NCBI RefSeq assembly: GCF_036014215.1
Contig: NZ_CP107921.1
Coordinates: 434,001-498,000 of the forward strand
Direction of reading: 5' to 3'
Source: Streptomyces sp. NBC_00440
GTDB lineage: Bacteria; Actinomycetota; Actinomycetes; Streptomycetales; Streptomycetaceae
Length of the DNA stretch: 64,000 nucleotides
In this document: positions 51,441-60,568 of the stretch, piece after piece
Layout of the letters: each line of letters opens with the position of its first letter
How positions within the stretch are numbered: the stretch's first letter is position 1
The notes under the pieces: generated by a model
The model's input: only the letters and a program-made list of their open reading frames with translations
What the model was told of the DNA's origin: nothing
Databases searched by the model: none
Program-made: the position numbers and the translations under genes

Positions 51441-52423
51441 CGCTCCATGTCCGGTTCGTCGGGTCGGGGGCCGGGCCGGGCGATGCGCAGGAAGGCGCCC
51501 GTCACCAGGCGCTTCACGGGACCGGCGGCCGGTACCGTCGCGCCGCGGCCGTACCGTCGCTCCAGCCAGGCCTGCGGCAGGCTGAGCGCGGTGACCAGGA
51601 TCAGGTACCAGATGGCTGCGACCACGAGCATCGGCATGACCTGGTAGTTCTGGGCGTACACGTCCTGGATGTTGGACATCAGGTCGTGCGCCGAGATCAC
51701 GGAGACCAGAGCGGTCATCTTGAGCATGTTGATCGTCTCGTTGCCCAGTGGCGGAATGATCACTCGCATGGCCTGGGGCAGCACGATGCGCCGGGTGGTC
51801 AGGGCGGGCCCCATCCCCAGCGAGTGGGCTGCCTCGGCCTGCCCCGGATCGACGGACTGGATGCCGGCCCGGACGATCTCGCTGATGTACGCGGCCTCGT
51901 TCAGCCCCAGGGCCAGCAGCGCCGCCACCGCCGGGGTGAGCAGTGAGTTGGTGTCCGCCCTGAGGAAGGTGATGTGGGTGTACGGGACGCCGATCAGTAC
52001 GTGGTGGTAGAGCGCGCCCGCGTATCCCCAGAAGATGATCTGGACCAGGAGGGGGGTACTCCGGAAGAACCAGACGAACGAGGTCGACAGGGTGCTCAGG
52101 ACCGGGTTGTGCGACAGGCGGAGCACGGCCACGAGGACACCGAGGCCGAGGCCGAGCGCCATGGCGGCAGCCGTGAGCCAGAGTGTGGTGGCCAGACCGC
52201 GGAAGACCAGGCCGTTGAAGACGTAGCGTCCGACGACGGGCCAGTGCAGGTTGCTGTTTCCGGCCAGCGAACCGATCAGTCCGGCGAGAGCGACGGCCGC
52301 GACCGCGGCGGCGATCCAGCGGCCCCAGTGGCGGACCGGTACGACGGTGAGGCTCTGCGGCACGGGCGGTGCCACGGTCGTGGCGCTGCCCTGCGTGGCT
52401 CCCGAGGGTGTGGTGGCATGCAT
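51437..52423 (-). CDS. Polar amino-acid ABC transporter permease
   Basis: 328-residue permease of the HisM/GlnP family with a cytoplasmic N-terminal tail of about 30 residues and five to six helices. The EAA loop is [30 protein letters not shown], and [12 protein letters not shown] is the usual family N-terminal motif. Single permease gene, so a homodimer is expected. Lies between the binding protein (1-nt gap) and ATPase (4-nt overlap). Confidence 0.95.
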   Translation of the reverse strand: MHATTPSGATQGSATTVAPPVPQSLTVVPVRHWGRWIAAAVAAVALAGLIGSLAGNSNLHWPVVGRYVFNGLVFRGLATTLWLTAAAMALGLGLGVLVAVLRLSHNPVLSTLSTSFVWFFRSTPLLVQIIFWGYAGALYHHVLIGVPYTHITFLRADTNSLLTPAVAALLALGLNEAAYISEIVRAGIQSVDPGQAEAAHSLGMGPALTTRRIVLPQAMRVIIPPLGNETINMLKMTALVSVISAHDLMSNIQDVYAQNYQVMPMLVVAAIWYLILVTALSLPQAWLERRYGRGATVPAAGPVKRLVTGAFLRIARPGPRPDEPDMER

Positions 52424-52424
52424 A

Positions 52425-53381
52425 TCAGGACACCGCCGGGTTGCTGGTCGCGTCCTTCACGGCGATGGAGGCTGCACCGTACTTCGCGCAGATCTTCCTG
52501 AGTGTGCCGTCGCCGATCAGTTCCCGCAGGGCCTTCCGGATCGCGCCGGTCAGCCGGGGAAGCCGTTGGGTGACGCCGATGCCGTTGGGGGTGGCGTCGT
52601 AACCCGCGCCGTGCGCCGGGTCCTTGACGAGTGCGAAGGTGTGGCCCCCGTCGGCGGTCCGCGCCGTCCACCCGGCCGCGGGTTCCGTCAGCAGATCGGC
52701 GGCGACCTTCCCGGAGCGCAGGGCGAGTTGCGCGTCGGAGTCCTTGGGGAAGCTCTGGATCGCGATGGGGGCCCTGCCGATATGGGCACACGCGGACTGA
52801 TGCGCCTTGAGCACGTCCAGTTGGTGGGCCGCGGCCTCCACACCCACCTTTCTGCCGCAGAGGTCGTCCAGGCGGGCGATCCTGTGCGGGTTTCCCCTGG
52901 TGACGAGAATCCCGGAGCCGGAAACGGAGTAGTCCACGAAGTCGAGGACCCGCCGGCGCGCCTCGCTGTCGGTCATCGCCGACATCACCACATCGAACTT
53001 GCCCGCCTGGATGGCGGGCACGATGCCGTCGAACTTCTGTGGTGTGAAGGCGAATCGCACGCCGAGTTTGGCGCCGATTGCCTGCCCGAGGTCGTAGTCG
53101 ATGCCGGTGAGCGCGGGCTCGCCGTCGGTCACGAACATGACGAACGGCGCGTACGGCGCGTCGGTGGCGACCCGGACCGTTCCGGAGGACCTGACCGGCT
53201 CGGGCAGAGCGGCGTGCAGTGCCGCGTCGCGCGTCACATGCACACCGGCGATGTTCGCGGTGGCCGGCTGGGCCGCTCCCCCGCTGTCCGTGTGCTCTCC
53301 GCACGCGGACAGCGAGATGGCCGACGAAATGGACAGTGCGGTTGCCGCTGCTGCGCGACGGAATGAGCGGGTGTGCAACAC
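52425..53381 (-). CDS. Amino-acid ABC transporter substrate-binding lipoprotein
   Basis: 318-residue lipoprotein (lipobox LSAC at residues 24-27) with a family 3 solute-binding fold: VRVATDAPYAPFVM, GIDYDLGQAIGAKLGVRFAFTP and DVVMSAMTDSEARRR, then the hinge VTRGNPHRIARLDDLCGRKVGV. It captures a polar amino acid or derivative outside the membrane. GTG 53381 follows GGGAGGCATCT. First gene of the operon; the AT-rich inverted repeat at 53450-53484 lies 70 nt upstream. Confidence 0.95.
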   Translation of the reverse strand: MLHTRSFRRAAAATALSISSAISLSACGEHTDSGGAAQPATANIAGVHVTRDAALHAALPEPVRSSGTVRVATDAPYAPFVMFVTDGEPALTGIDYDLGQAIGAKLGVRFAFTPQKFDGIVPAIQAGKFDVVMSAMTDSEARRRVLDFVDYSVSGSGILVTRGNPHRIARLDDLCGRKVGVEAAAHQLDVLKAHQSACAHIGRAPIAIQSFPKDSDAQLALRSGKVAADLLTEPAAGWTARTADGGHTFALVKDPAHGAGYDATPNGIGVTQRLPRLTGAIRKALRELIGDGTLRKICAKYGAASIAVKDATSNPAVS

Positions 53382-53449
53382 AGATGCCTCCCACGGATGT
53401 CCCGTGCGGTGGGTTCACCGCCGGATGGCATCTGGCACGTTACACACTC

Positions 53450-53484
53450 ATGTAATTATTGCTCTACTGTAATTTCTATTACAT
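53450..53484. promoter_or_regulatory. AT-rich inverted repeats before the amino-acid ABC operon
   Basis: ATGTAAT (53450-53456), a second TGTAAT (53468-53473) and ATTACAT (53478-53484) in a strikingly AT-rich stretch. Candidate operator, perhaps of the RpiR protein, and probably the promoter region. It touches the 3' end of the LacI gene. Confidence 0.5.
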
Positions 53485-54570
53485 CCCGGTAACGGGCTCA
53501 CGTCGCGCCACCCGGCCGGACCGTCCGCTGCGTACCGGTGCGGTGGACTCCCGCACCACCAGGCGCGGCCGGATCAGCAGGGACCGGCCGGCCGCGGGCG
53601 CGGATTCGATGCAGGCCCGCAGCTGCTGGAAGGTCTCGGCCGCCATCTCCGGCAGCGGCTGGCGCACGGTGGTCAGCGGCGGTTCGAAGAGGTCGGCGAG
53701 CAAAATGTCGTCGAAGCCGACCACCGAGACGTCCTGCCCCGCCCTGTGCCCCGCGTCCTTGGCGCCCCGGCAGATCCCGATCGCACACATGTCGTTGATG
53801 GCGACGAACGCGGTGGGCGGCCGGTCCCCGGTCAGCAGCTCCCGCGCGGCGTTCCGGCCCAGCTCGGCCGCGTCCTTGTCACCGAACTCCGTGGTGACCG
53901 CGCCCGGCCAGACCACCGCGTCCCGCGGGTCGAGCCCTGCCGCCTCCAGCGCGGCGTGGAACCCGCGCAGCCGCTCCCGGCGGTTGACGCTGTGCACGGA
54001 ACCGGAGACGAACGCCAGCCTGCGGTGGCCGAGTTCGATCAGATGACGGGTGGCCAGCTCGGCACCCATGGCGTTGTCCACGCTGATGCTGGCCAGCGAC
54101 GGCGGGTCGCCGGCCTGCGCGGTGCGGTCGAAGGCGACCATCTTCAGCCCGCGGCTGAGCAGCGGGGTGACGTGGTCGAGCGTGGGCAGCGAGGAGCAGA
54201 GGACGACCCCGCTCACCCCGTCGGCCAGCAGTTCCTCGCCGTACTTCAGCTCGCGGGCCGGATCGCGCTCGCTGTTGCAGAGCAGCACGTGGTAGCCCTC
54301 GGCGAGCGCGATGGCCTCCAACTCCCGGGCGAGCGAACCCCAGAAGGGGTTGGCCACGGACGGCACGATGAGGCCGATGACCTTGATCCGGCCGGTGCGC
54401 AGCATCCGGGCCGCCCTGTTGGGCCGGTAGCTGAGCTGCTCGATCGCCTGCTCGACCCGGGCGAGCGTGGCCGCCTGCATCCGGTCCGTACGCCCATTGA
54501 GGACGTTGGAGACCGTACTTGCGGAGACCCCCGCGGCCTCCGCGACCTGATGGATCGTTACCTGGCTCAT
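53479..54570 (-). CDS. LacI-family transcriptional regulator
   Basis: 363-residue repressor: HTH at residues 1-50 (VTIHQVAEAAGVSASTVSNVLNGR, hinge YRPNRAARMLRTGR) and a periplasmic-binding-like sugar domain (IGLIVPSVANPFWGSLARELE, FVAINDMCAIG, SVVGFDDI). It is divergent from the polysaccharide-utilisation operon at 54819 and should repress it until a sugar signal appears. ATG 54570 with GGAGGTGGC is preferred over the longer frame to 54729. Confidence 0.95.
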   Translation of the reverse strand: MSQVTIHQVAEAAGVSASTVSNVLNGRTDRMQAATLARVEQAIEQLSYRPNRAARMLRTGRIKVIGLIVPSVANPFWGSLARELEAIALAEGYHVLLCNSERDPARELKYGEELLADGVSGVVLCSSLPTLDHVTPLLSRGLKMVAFDRTAQAGDPPSLASISVDNAMGAELATRHLIELGHRRLAFVSGSVHSVNRRERLRGFHAALEAAGLDPRDAVVWPGAVTTEFGDKDAAELGRNAARELLTGDRPPTAFVAINDMCAIGICRGAKDAGHRAGQDVSVVGFDDILLADLFEPPLTTVRQPLPEMAAETFQQLRACIESAPAAGRSLLIRPRLVVRESTAPVRSGRSGRVARREPVTGM

Positions 54571-54603
54571 GCCACCTCCGGTTCGGACCGCACTAGCGAG
54601 ATT

Positions 54604-54619
54604 AGTGTACCGATTTACT
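54604..54619. promoter_or_regulatory. LacI-type operator 1
   Basis: AGTGTACCGATTTACT, a central-CG imperfect palindrome (outer AGT/ACT), 34 nt before the LacI start: placed for autoregulation. Shares CGATTTAC with the second site. Confidence 0.5.
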
Positions 54620-54677
54620 GAACTCTCTTCACCGATACATCCGTTAACTTCTCCGAAAAATTCTTGCGTACCAGCTG

Positions 54678-54707
54678 TTGACGTCGTTCCAGAGGCGTTC
54701 CTAGTCT
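54678..54707 (+). promoter_or_regulatory. Promoter of the polysaccharide-utilisation operon
   Basis: TTGACG (54678-54683), 18 nt, TAGTCT (54702-54707), 112 nt before the binding-protein gene. The second LacI-type operator starts 2 nt after the -10. Confidence 0.5.
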
Positions 54708-54708
54708 C

Positions 54709-54724
54709 AGTGCATCGATTTACA
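54709..54724. promoter_or_regulatory. LacI-type operator 2
   Basis: AGTGCATCGATTTACA, centred on TCGA, at the predicted transcription start of the operon. Shares 12 of 16 positions with the site at 54604. Confidence 0.55.
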
Positions 54725-54818
54725 AGCACATCTCAGCCATCCGCTTGGGTGCTACGCACATCCGCTTGGTGCCACGCACTGGATCGATCCACCACCTTCA
54801 CCTCAAAAGGGGTGCCCC

Positions 54819-56084
54819 ATGGAACTCAGCAGACGGTCGATGCTCACAGCCATCGGCGCGGGGACCGCCGTCGCCCTCACCGGTTGCGGCGCCGGCACCA
54901 CAGCGGCGGGCTCGGCCAACGGTCCCGCCGAGGGCGAGATCACTCTCCTCACCCCGATCTACGAAGGCTCCGACGGCAAACAGCTGCTGGAGCAGAAGAT
55001 CCTGGGCGGGTTCCGCAAGAAGTACCCGCACGTCAAGGTCAACGTGGACTACACCACGTACACCCAGCTCAACGAGAAGATCACCACCGGCCTCGCGGGC
55101 GGACTGCTGGCGGACGTCCTGATGATGGGCGTCGGCTGGATCCCACCGTTCGCCGCCAAGAAGGCGATCGCCCCGCTGCCCGAGAAGCTGGCCACCGCAC
55201 ACGACTACGAGAAGCGGGTGCTTGAGCCGTCCCGCTACGACGGGAAGCTGTACGCGCTGCCGGTCGTCCTCGACACCCGGATCGTCGTCTACCGCAAGGA
55301 TCACTTCGCCGCGGCAGGCATCAGGAAGACACCCGCGAACTGGGCGGAACTGCGGGCGGTGGCCAAGCAGTTGACGAAGCAGGGCCGGATCGGCTTCGAC
55401 CCGTTCTCCATCGAGCTGCGGCAGTGCTGGGAGACCTTCCTCTACGCCAACGGCGGCTCGCTGTTCAGCGCCGACGGCAAGGAGCCACGGTTCACCGACG
55501 CACGCGGGGTCGGGGCCCTCCAGTTCTTCAAGGACCTGATCGCCGACGGTTCGGTGGACTACACGAAGAAGACCGCCGAGGGCTCCCCGTCGAACGTCCA
55601 GACCGGCAAGGCGTCGATGATGATGACGAGCAGCGCCCTCTGGAAGCAGCTCGAAACGCAGAACCCCGAGCTCATCAAGGACGACAAGGTCGGCGCGTTC
55701 GTCCTCGCCAACCGGAAACCCGCGATGCTCCAGGGTGGCACCCTCGTCACCCAGTCGGCGAGCTCCAAGCAGCCCGCCGCGGCCCGTGCCCTGGTCGAGT
55801 ACCTCGCCACGCCCGCGTCCATCCTCGGCGCCGCCGAACAGCGCGGCTCGGTCCCCGGACTCAGCGATCTCAACAACACCGGCTACGTCAAGCAGAACAA
55901 GTTCGTCGACATCTCCCTCCGGAACATGAGCGCCGCCTGCTCCGAGGGCGGCACCGCGGCCTGGATGGAGATCCGCGAAAAGATCAAGCCGACGCTGGAA
56001 CCCGCCATCGTGGGCGGCCAGTCCGCGAAGGACGCCATCGCGGAACTCGGCCGGCTCGCCGAAGCCGCCATCGGCCGGATGTGA
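54819..56084 (+). CDS. Sugar ABC transporter substrate-binding lipoprotein
   Basis: 421-residue family 1 extracellular solute-binding protein. The N-terminus combines an RR motif (SRRSMLTAIG) with lipobox LTGC, so it may be a Tat-exported lipoprotein. The mature part has the expected E-I-T-L-L-T-P start, NWAELRAVAKQLTKQG and the Trp/Tyr-rich cleft. It would capture oligosaccharides released by the lyases in this locus. Followed by two permease genes; no ATPase gene is in the operon. Confidence 0.95.
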   Translation: MELSRRSMLTAIGAGTAVALTGCGAGTTAAGSANGPAEGEITLLTPIYEGSDGKQLLEQKILGGFRKKYPHVKVNVDYTTYTQLNEKITTGLAGGLLADVLMMGVGWIPPFAAKKAIAPLPEKLATAHDYEKRVLEPSRYDGKLYALPVVLDTRIVVYRKDHFAAAGIRKTPANWAELRAVAKQLTKQGRIGFDPFSIELRQCWETFLYANGGSLFSADGKEPRFTDARGVGALQFFKDLIADGSVDYTKKTAEGSPSNVQTGKASMMMTSSALWKQLETQNPELIKDDKVGAFVLANRKPAMLQGGTLVTQSASSKQPAAARALVEYLATPASILGAAEQRGSVPGLSDLNNTGYVKQNKFVDISLRNMSAACSEGGTAAWMEIREKIKPTLEPAIVGGQSAKDAIAELGRLAEAAIGRM

Positions 56085-56096
56085 GGACCCGTCACT

Positions 56097-57062
56097 GTGG
56101 GAGCACCATCCGTACTCAAGGCCCGGCCCGCCCGGCCGCCCTCCCCTCCCGGCAACACCACCCCCGTACGCACCCGTCGCACCCCGGCGGGCCCCGGCCG
56201 CAGACGCCGCCGCGCCGGAATGCTGATGGTGGCGCCCGCGCTGCTGCACGCCTCGCTCTGGATCGGTCTGCCGGTACTCGCCTCGGTGGTGCTGGCCTTC
56301 ACCAAGTACGACGTGCTGACCGCGCCGCGCTTCGTGGGCCTGGACAACTTCCGGGAGATGCTGGGCGACGAGGTCTTCCGCAAGTCCATTGCCAACACGG
56401 TCGTCTACACCTTCTTCACCGTGCCGTTCGGCATGGTGCTGGGGCTGCTGCTGGCCCTGGCCCTGCACACCGGGCTCAAGGCGCGCGGTCTGTTCCGCAC
56501 TGCGGTCTTCCTGCCGCAGGTGACGGCGACCGTCGCCATCGCCCTGGTCTGGCTGTGGATCTACAACCCGGGAAACGGCCTGTTCAACACGCTGCTCTCG
56601 TTCGCCGGGATCAGCGGCCCGGCCTGGCTGTCGTCGACGTCCTGGGCGATGCCCTCGGTCATCCTCGTTGGCATCTGGCAGGGCATCGGCATGAAGATGC
56701 TGATCTATCTGGCCGCGCTGCAGACCCTGCCGAAGGAGCTGTACGAGGCGGCTTCGGTGGACGGCGCCTCCAGGACGCGGCAGTTCTTCTCGATCACCCT
56801 GCCGCTGCTCAAACCCGCGACGTTCTTCGTCCTCATCACCTCGATGATCAACGCGTTCCAGTCCTTCGACCAGATCTACATCCTCACCGACGGCGGCCCC
56901 GCCAACAGCACCACGATGATGACGTACGAGATCTACAAGTCCGCCTTCCGGGAGTTCCGCGTCGGATACGCCTGCGCGCAGTCGCTGGTGCTCTTCGTCC
57001 TGCTGATGGGTTTCACCCTGGTCAACCGGCGGATCATGGGAGGCACCCGTGGCCACAGCTGA
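56097..57062 (+). CDS. Sugar ABC transporter permease (MalF-type)
   Basis: 321-residue membrane permease with a basic Pro/Arg-rich N-terminus, six helices and the EAA loop ELYEAASVDGASRTRQFFSITLPLL. GTG 56097. Overlaps the next permease gene by 14 nt. With it, forms the channel of a CUT1-type importer. Confidence 0.95.
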   Translation: MGAPSVLKARPARPPSPPGNTTPVRTRRTPAGPGRRRRRAGMLMVAPALLHASLWIGLPVLASVVLAFTKYDVLTAPRFVGLDNFREMLGDEVFRKSIANTVVYTFFTVPFGMVLGLLLALALHTGLKARGLFRTAVFLPQVTATVAIALVWLWIYNPGNGLFNTLLSFAGISGPAWLSSTSWAMPSVILVGIWQGIGMKMLIYLAALQTLPKELYEAASVDGASRTRQFFSITLPLLKPATFFVLITSMINAFQSFDQIYILTDGGPANSTTMMTYEIYKSAFREFRVGYACAQSLVLFVLLMGFTLVNRRIMGGTRGHS

Positions 57063-58002
57063 ACTCCGCAAGCAGGGGCCCGGCCGCAAGCAGGGGCCCA
57101 ACCGTGAGTCGAGCCCCGGCCGTGAGCCGAGGCCCGACCGCGCGCCGGTGGCCCCCGGCCGGGTGGCCCTCCATGTGACGCTGGCCGTGGTCTCCCTGCT
57201 GATGGTGGTGCCGTTCGTCTGGATGGTGCTCACCTCCCTGAAGACCCCGGTGGAGATCGCCTCGACCCACACCGAACTCCTGCCGCAGCACTGGCGGTTC
57301 AGCAACTACGCGGAGGCGCTGAAGGCCGCGCCGTTCGCCACGTACGCCCGGAACAGCTTCGTCATCGCCATCAGCCATACACTGATCAACGTGGTGGTGG
57401 CCTCGATGGCCGGGTACTCGCTGGCCCGCATCAGGTTCCGCGGAAGCGAGGTCATCTTCTACCTCTTCGTCGCCGCGCTGATGATCCCGACGTACACCAA
57501 GGTGCTGCCCGAGTTCCTGATCGTCCGCTTCATGCCACTGGCCGGCGGGAACGACCTCTTCGGCCAGGGCGGCAGCGGCTGGCTGGACACCTGGTGGGCG
57601 CTGATCGTGCCCGGCGCCGTCACCCCGTTCGCGGTCTTCCTCTTCCGCCAGTTCTATCTCGATCTGCCGGTCGAGCTGGAGGAGGCGGCCAGACTCGACG
57701 GGCTCGGCGAGTTCCGGATCTACGCCCGCATCATGACACCGCAGGTCAAGCCGGCGCTCACCACCGTCGCGCTGCTCACCTTCGAGGCTTCGTGGAACAA
57801 CTTCCTCTGGCCGCTGCTGGTGACCCGCAGCGACAACCTGCGGGTGATCCAGGTGGGGCTCTCCGTCTTCAAGACCGAGAACGGCACCCAGTGGCAGTAC
57901 CTGATGGCCGGCACCACCCTGGCCACTCTCCCCATGGTCGTCCTCTTCCTCATCGGCCAGCGCTATTTCGTGCAGGGCTTCGCAACCGCCGGTCTCAAGT
58001 GA
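57049..58002 (+). CDS. Sugar ABC transporter permease (MalG-type)
   Basis: 317-residue permease: a hydrophilic N-terminus containing short repeats of KQGP and GREP, six helices, and the EAA loop ELEEAARLDGLGEFRIYARIMTPQ. GTG 57049 inside the end of the preceding gene. The absence of a cognate ATPase gene implies use of a shared multi-sugar ATPase such as MsiK, known for Streptomyces CUT1 systems. Confidence 0.95.
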   Translation: MATAELRKQGPGRKQGPNRESSPGREPRPDRAPVAPGRVALHVTLAVVSLLMVVPFVWMVLTSLKTPVEIASTHTELLPQHWRFSNYAEALKAAPFATYARNSFVIAISHTLINVVVASMAGYSLARIRFRGSEVIFYLFVAALMIPTYTKVLPEFLIVRFMPLAGGNDLFGQGGSGWLDTWWALIVPGAVTPFAVFLFRQFYLDLPVELEEAARLDGLGEFRIYARIMTPQVKPALTTVALLTFEASWNNFLWPLLVTRSDNLRVIQVGLSVFKTENGTQWQYLMAGTTLATLPMVVLFLIGQRYFVQGFATAGLK

Positions 58003-58026
58003 CCGGCTCCAGAAAGGGCTTCACCC

Positions 58027-58791
58027 ATGTCTGCTGATCTCAACGGCTCCCGCGCACTGGTGACGGGAGCCGGCCACGGCATCGGCCGGGCCATCGCCGT
58101 CGCCCTGGCCGACGCGGGCGCCGATGTCGCCGTGCACTACCGCTCGTCCGCCGACGAGGCCGCGCAGACCGTCTCCGCGGTCGAGGCGCTGGGCCGCCGG
58201 GCCAAGGCGTTCCACGCCGACGTGACCGTCAGCCGGGACGTGGACCGGCTGGTGGAGGAGGCCACCGGGTTCCTCGGCGGCCTCGACATCCTGGTCTGCA
58301 ACGCGGGCCATCTGATCGGCCGCGCGAAGATCTCCGAGATGACCGACGCCCACTTCGAACAGGTCGTATCCGCCAATCTCACGTCGATGTTCCGCACCTG
58401 CCGCGCCGCGCTGCCGTACCTCGCGCGGTCGTCCGCCGGCCGCATCATCACGATGTCGTCGCTCGCCGCGCACAACGGCGGCGGCCCCGGCTCGGTGGCG
58501 TACGCGGCGGCGAAGGCGGGCGTACGCGGCTTCACCAAGGGGCTGGCGAAGGAGGTCGCGGCGGACGGGATCACCGTGAACGCCGTCGCACCCGGCTTCA
58601 TCAAGGGCACCGCCTTCCACGGCACGTTCACCGCACCCGCCGCGCAGCAGGCCATGGAGGCGGGCATCCCGGTCGGCCGGGCCGGTACCCCCGAGGACGT
58701 CGGTGCGGCCGTGGTGCATCTGGCGTCCCCCGCATCCGGCTTCCTCACCGCCACCACGGTGGACATCGACGGTGGCGTATGGCCCCGCTGA
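58027..58791 (+). CDS. SDR-family dehydrogenase
   Basis: 254-residue classical short-chain dehydrogenase: TGAGHGIGRAIA cofactor motif, CNAGH, catalytic Ser in TMSSLAAHNG and Y-x3-K in VAYAAAKAG, and a C-terminal TVDIDGGVWP. In a uronide-lyase locus it may act like KduD or a DEH reductase on keto-deoxy-uronate products, but substrate is inferred only from neighbours. The last 13 nt overlap the next gene. Confidence 0.94.
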   Translation: MSADLNGSRALVTGAGHGIGRAIAVALADAGADVAVHYRSSADEAAQTVSAVEALGRRAKAFHADVTVSRDVDRLVEEATGFLGGLDILVCNAGHLIGRAKISEMTDAHFEQVVSANLTSMFRTCRAALPYLARSSAGRIITMSSLAAHNGGGPGSVAYAAAKAGVRGFTKGLAKEVAADGITVNAVAPGFIKGTAFHGTFTAPAAQQAMEAGIPVGRAGTPEDVGAAVVHLASPASGFLTATTVDIDGGVWPR

Positions 58792-60566
58792 AGCGGATCG
58801 CCCGCGAGCGCGGCGGCTGGTGGCACGCGTACGTCTGCCCGGCCCACGGGGTGGAGCTCGACCACGGTGATCTGCTCAGCGGGGTGTTCCCCGACGAGGG
58901 CGCGCGCTGCGCGCACGGCTGCCGGGTGGACGACGAGAACGTACGCGGGGCCTGGCTGGTGCTCTCGCACCAGGCATGGGCCAGGCGGCTGCGGCTGCTC
59001 GCGCACCGGGGCGAGCGTGCCGAGGCCGTCGCCCGGCTGACCGAGTACGCGCAGCTCTACGCGGAGCTCGCGGACCGCCGGCACGGGGAGGCGCAGGACT
59101 GGATGCTGCGCGGCCGGCTCTTCCACCAGGCGCTCACCGACGCCATCTGGGCGGTGAACATCGGCCACGCGGTGAGCACGCTCGCCGAGCGCGGCACCGG
59201 TGACCTGGCCCCGCTGCTGCCGCTGCTGGACGCCCTGGAGCAGGCCGCTCTCGACGCCCGTGGGGTGCTGACCGGGCAGGGGCTCCTGGCGTCCAACTAC
59301 ACCGCCTGGCTGAACGCGGCGGGCTCGGCGGCCGGCCGCGCGTCGGCCGCGGTGCGCGGCCAGGAGTGGGACGGTGCGAAGCAGTGGCTGGAGGGCGAGC
59401 ACGGCCTGTACGAGCATCTGCGGGCCGCGGTCGCCGACGACGGCTGGGAGTGGGAGGGCAGCACCTACTACCACGGCTTCGTGCTGCGGGCCGCGCTGCT
59501 CGCCCTGCGTTCGGCCGATCCGGCGGCAGTCCCGGCCGATGTCCTGGACGTACTGGCCGAAATGGCGGATGTGCTGGCGGCCGTCGCGACACCGGGCGGG
59601 ATCCTGCCCGCCCTGCACGACGGTCCGTATCTGCGCGGCCCGCTCGCCCTGGAGTGGCTGGAACTGGTCGCGCTGGCACAGCAGTTGGTGCCGTCCACCG
59701 GGCTCGACGCGGTCGCGGACCGGGCCAGGCAGGAGCTGGGGGACGGCGACGACGGGCTCGACCGGGAGCTGGCCGGCTGGTTCGCGGGACCCGCTCTGCC
59801 ACAGCGCCCGGCACCCGGCGCGGTCACCGTGTTCCCGGCGACCGGGTACGCGGTGCTGCGTGGGGCGGGGATCCACGCCGTACTGGACTTCGGCCCGCAC
59901 GGAGGCTCGCACGGTCACCGCGACAAGTTGTCGCTCTATCTGTACGGCGACACCACGCCGTGGCAACCGGATCCGGGTCAAGTCCCCTACGCACACGCGG
60001 AGTTCCGGGATCTGTACGCGTCGTCCGACGCGCACCCGGCGTTCCGCGCGGACGGCGCGGAACAGGCCGAGTGCGCGGGATTCCTGCTCGGCTCGGACAG
60101 CTCATCGGTCACGGCCGGGGTGAGCGGGGCGTACGAAGAGGTGCGCGCGGTCCGGCGGATCGCCCTCGGCAGCAGCTATCTGGTGGACCTGCTGACGGTG
60201 GACGCCGAGAGCGCCCACCGGTTCACCGCGCAGCTGCGTCCCGGGACCGGACTGGACGTCCTGGTCCGGGCCACCGGCCCGGTGCGGACCACCTGGCACG
60301 GCGACGAGACGCTGCACGGCCTGCACACCCACACCGCGGGGGTCCCGGTACGCCCGCTGACCGTGCCGGGCCCGGGTCCTGCCGACGATCCGCAGCGCGT
60401 GCGCACCCGGGTCGACTTCACGGCCGCGGCGCCGCACGTCACCTTCGCGTCGGTGTATCAAGCGGCCGGCGCGGGCCCGGCCGTCACCGTCGTACGGCTG
60501 GACGGTGACGTGCTGACGGTCGGGCTGGCCGACGGCTCGACCGCGCTGTTCCGGACGGAGGACTGA
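58779..60566 (+). CDS. Heparinase II/III-like protein, putative polysaccharide/oligouronide lyase
   Basis: 595-residue protein. The N-terminal half is an alpha/alpha toroid (NYTAWLNAAG, WEGSTYYHGFVLRAALLA); the C-terminal half is beta-rich and starts with the heparinase II/III core ILDFGPHGGSHGHRDKLSLYLYG-like sequence (here VLDFGPHGGSHGHRDK). The Tyr-Tyr-His and Gly-His-His-rich positions are those used by such lyases for beta-elimination. No signal peptide, so it probably acts on imported oligosaccharides. The ATG lies inside the SDR gene end, and the stop is 2 nt before the next gene. Family number within PL12/15/17/21 not determined. Confidence 0.88.
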   Translation: MAPLKRIARERGGWWHAYVCPAHGVELDHGDLLSGVFPDEGARCAHGCRVDDENVRGAWLVLSHQAWARRLRLLAHRGERAEAVARLTEYAQLYAELADRRHGEAQDWMLRGRLFHQALTDAIWAVNIGHAVSTLAERGTGDLAPLLPLLDALEQAALDARGVLTGQGLLASNYTAWLNAAGSAAGRASAAVRGQEWDGAKQWLEGEHGLYEHLRAAVADDGWEWEGSTYYHGFVLRAALLALRSADPAAVPADVLDVLAEMADVLAAVATPGGILPALHDGPYLRGPLALEWLELVALAQQLVPSTGLDAVADRARQELGDGDDGLDRELAGWFAGPALPQRPAPGAVTVFPATGYAVLRGAGIHAVLDFGPHGGSHGHRDKLSLYLYGDTTPWQPDPGQVPYAHAEFRDLYASSDAHPAFRADGAEQAECAGFLLGSDSSSVTAGVSGAYEEVRAVRRIALGSSYLVDLLTVDAESAHRFTAQLRPGTGLDVLVRATGPVRTTWHGDETLHGLHTHTAGVPVRPLTVPGPGPADDPQRVRTRVDFTAAAPHVTFASVYQAAGAGPAVTVVRLDGDVLTVGLADGSTALFRTED

Positions 60567-60568
60567 CC

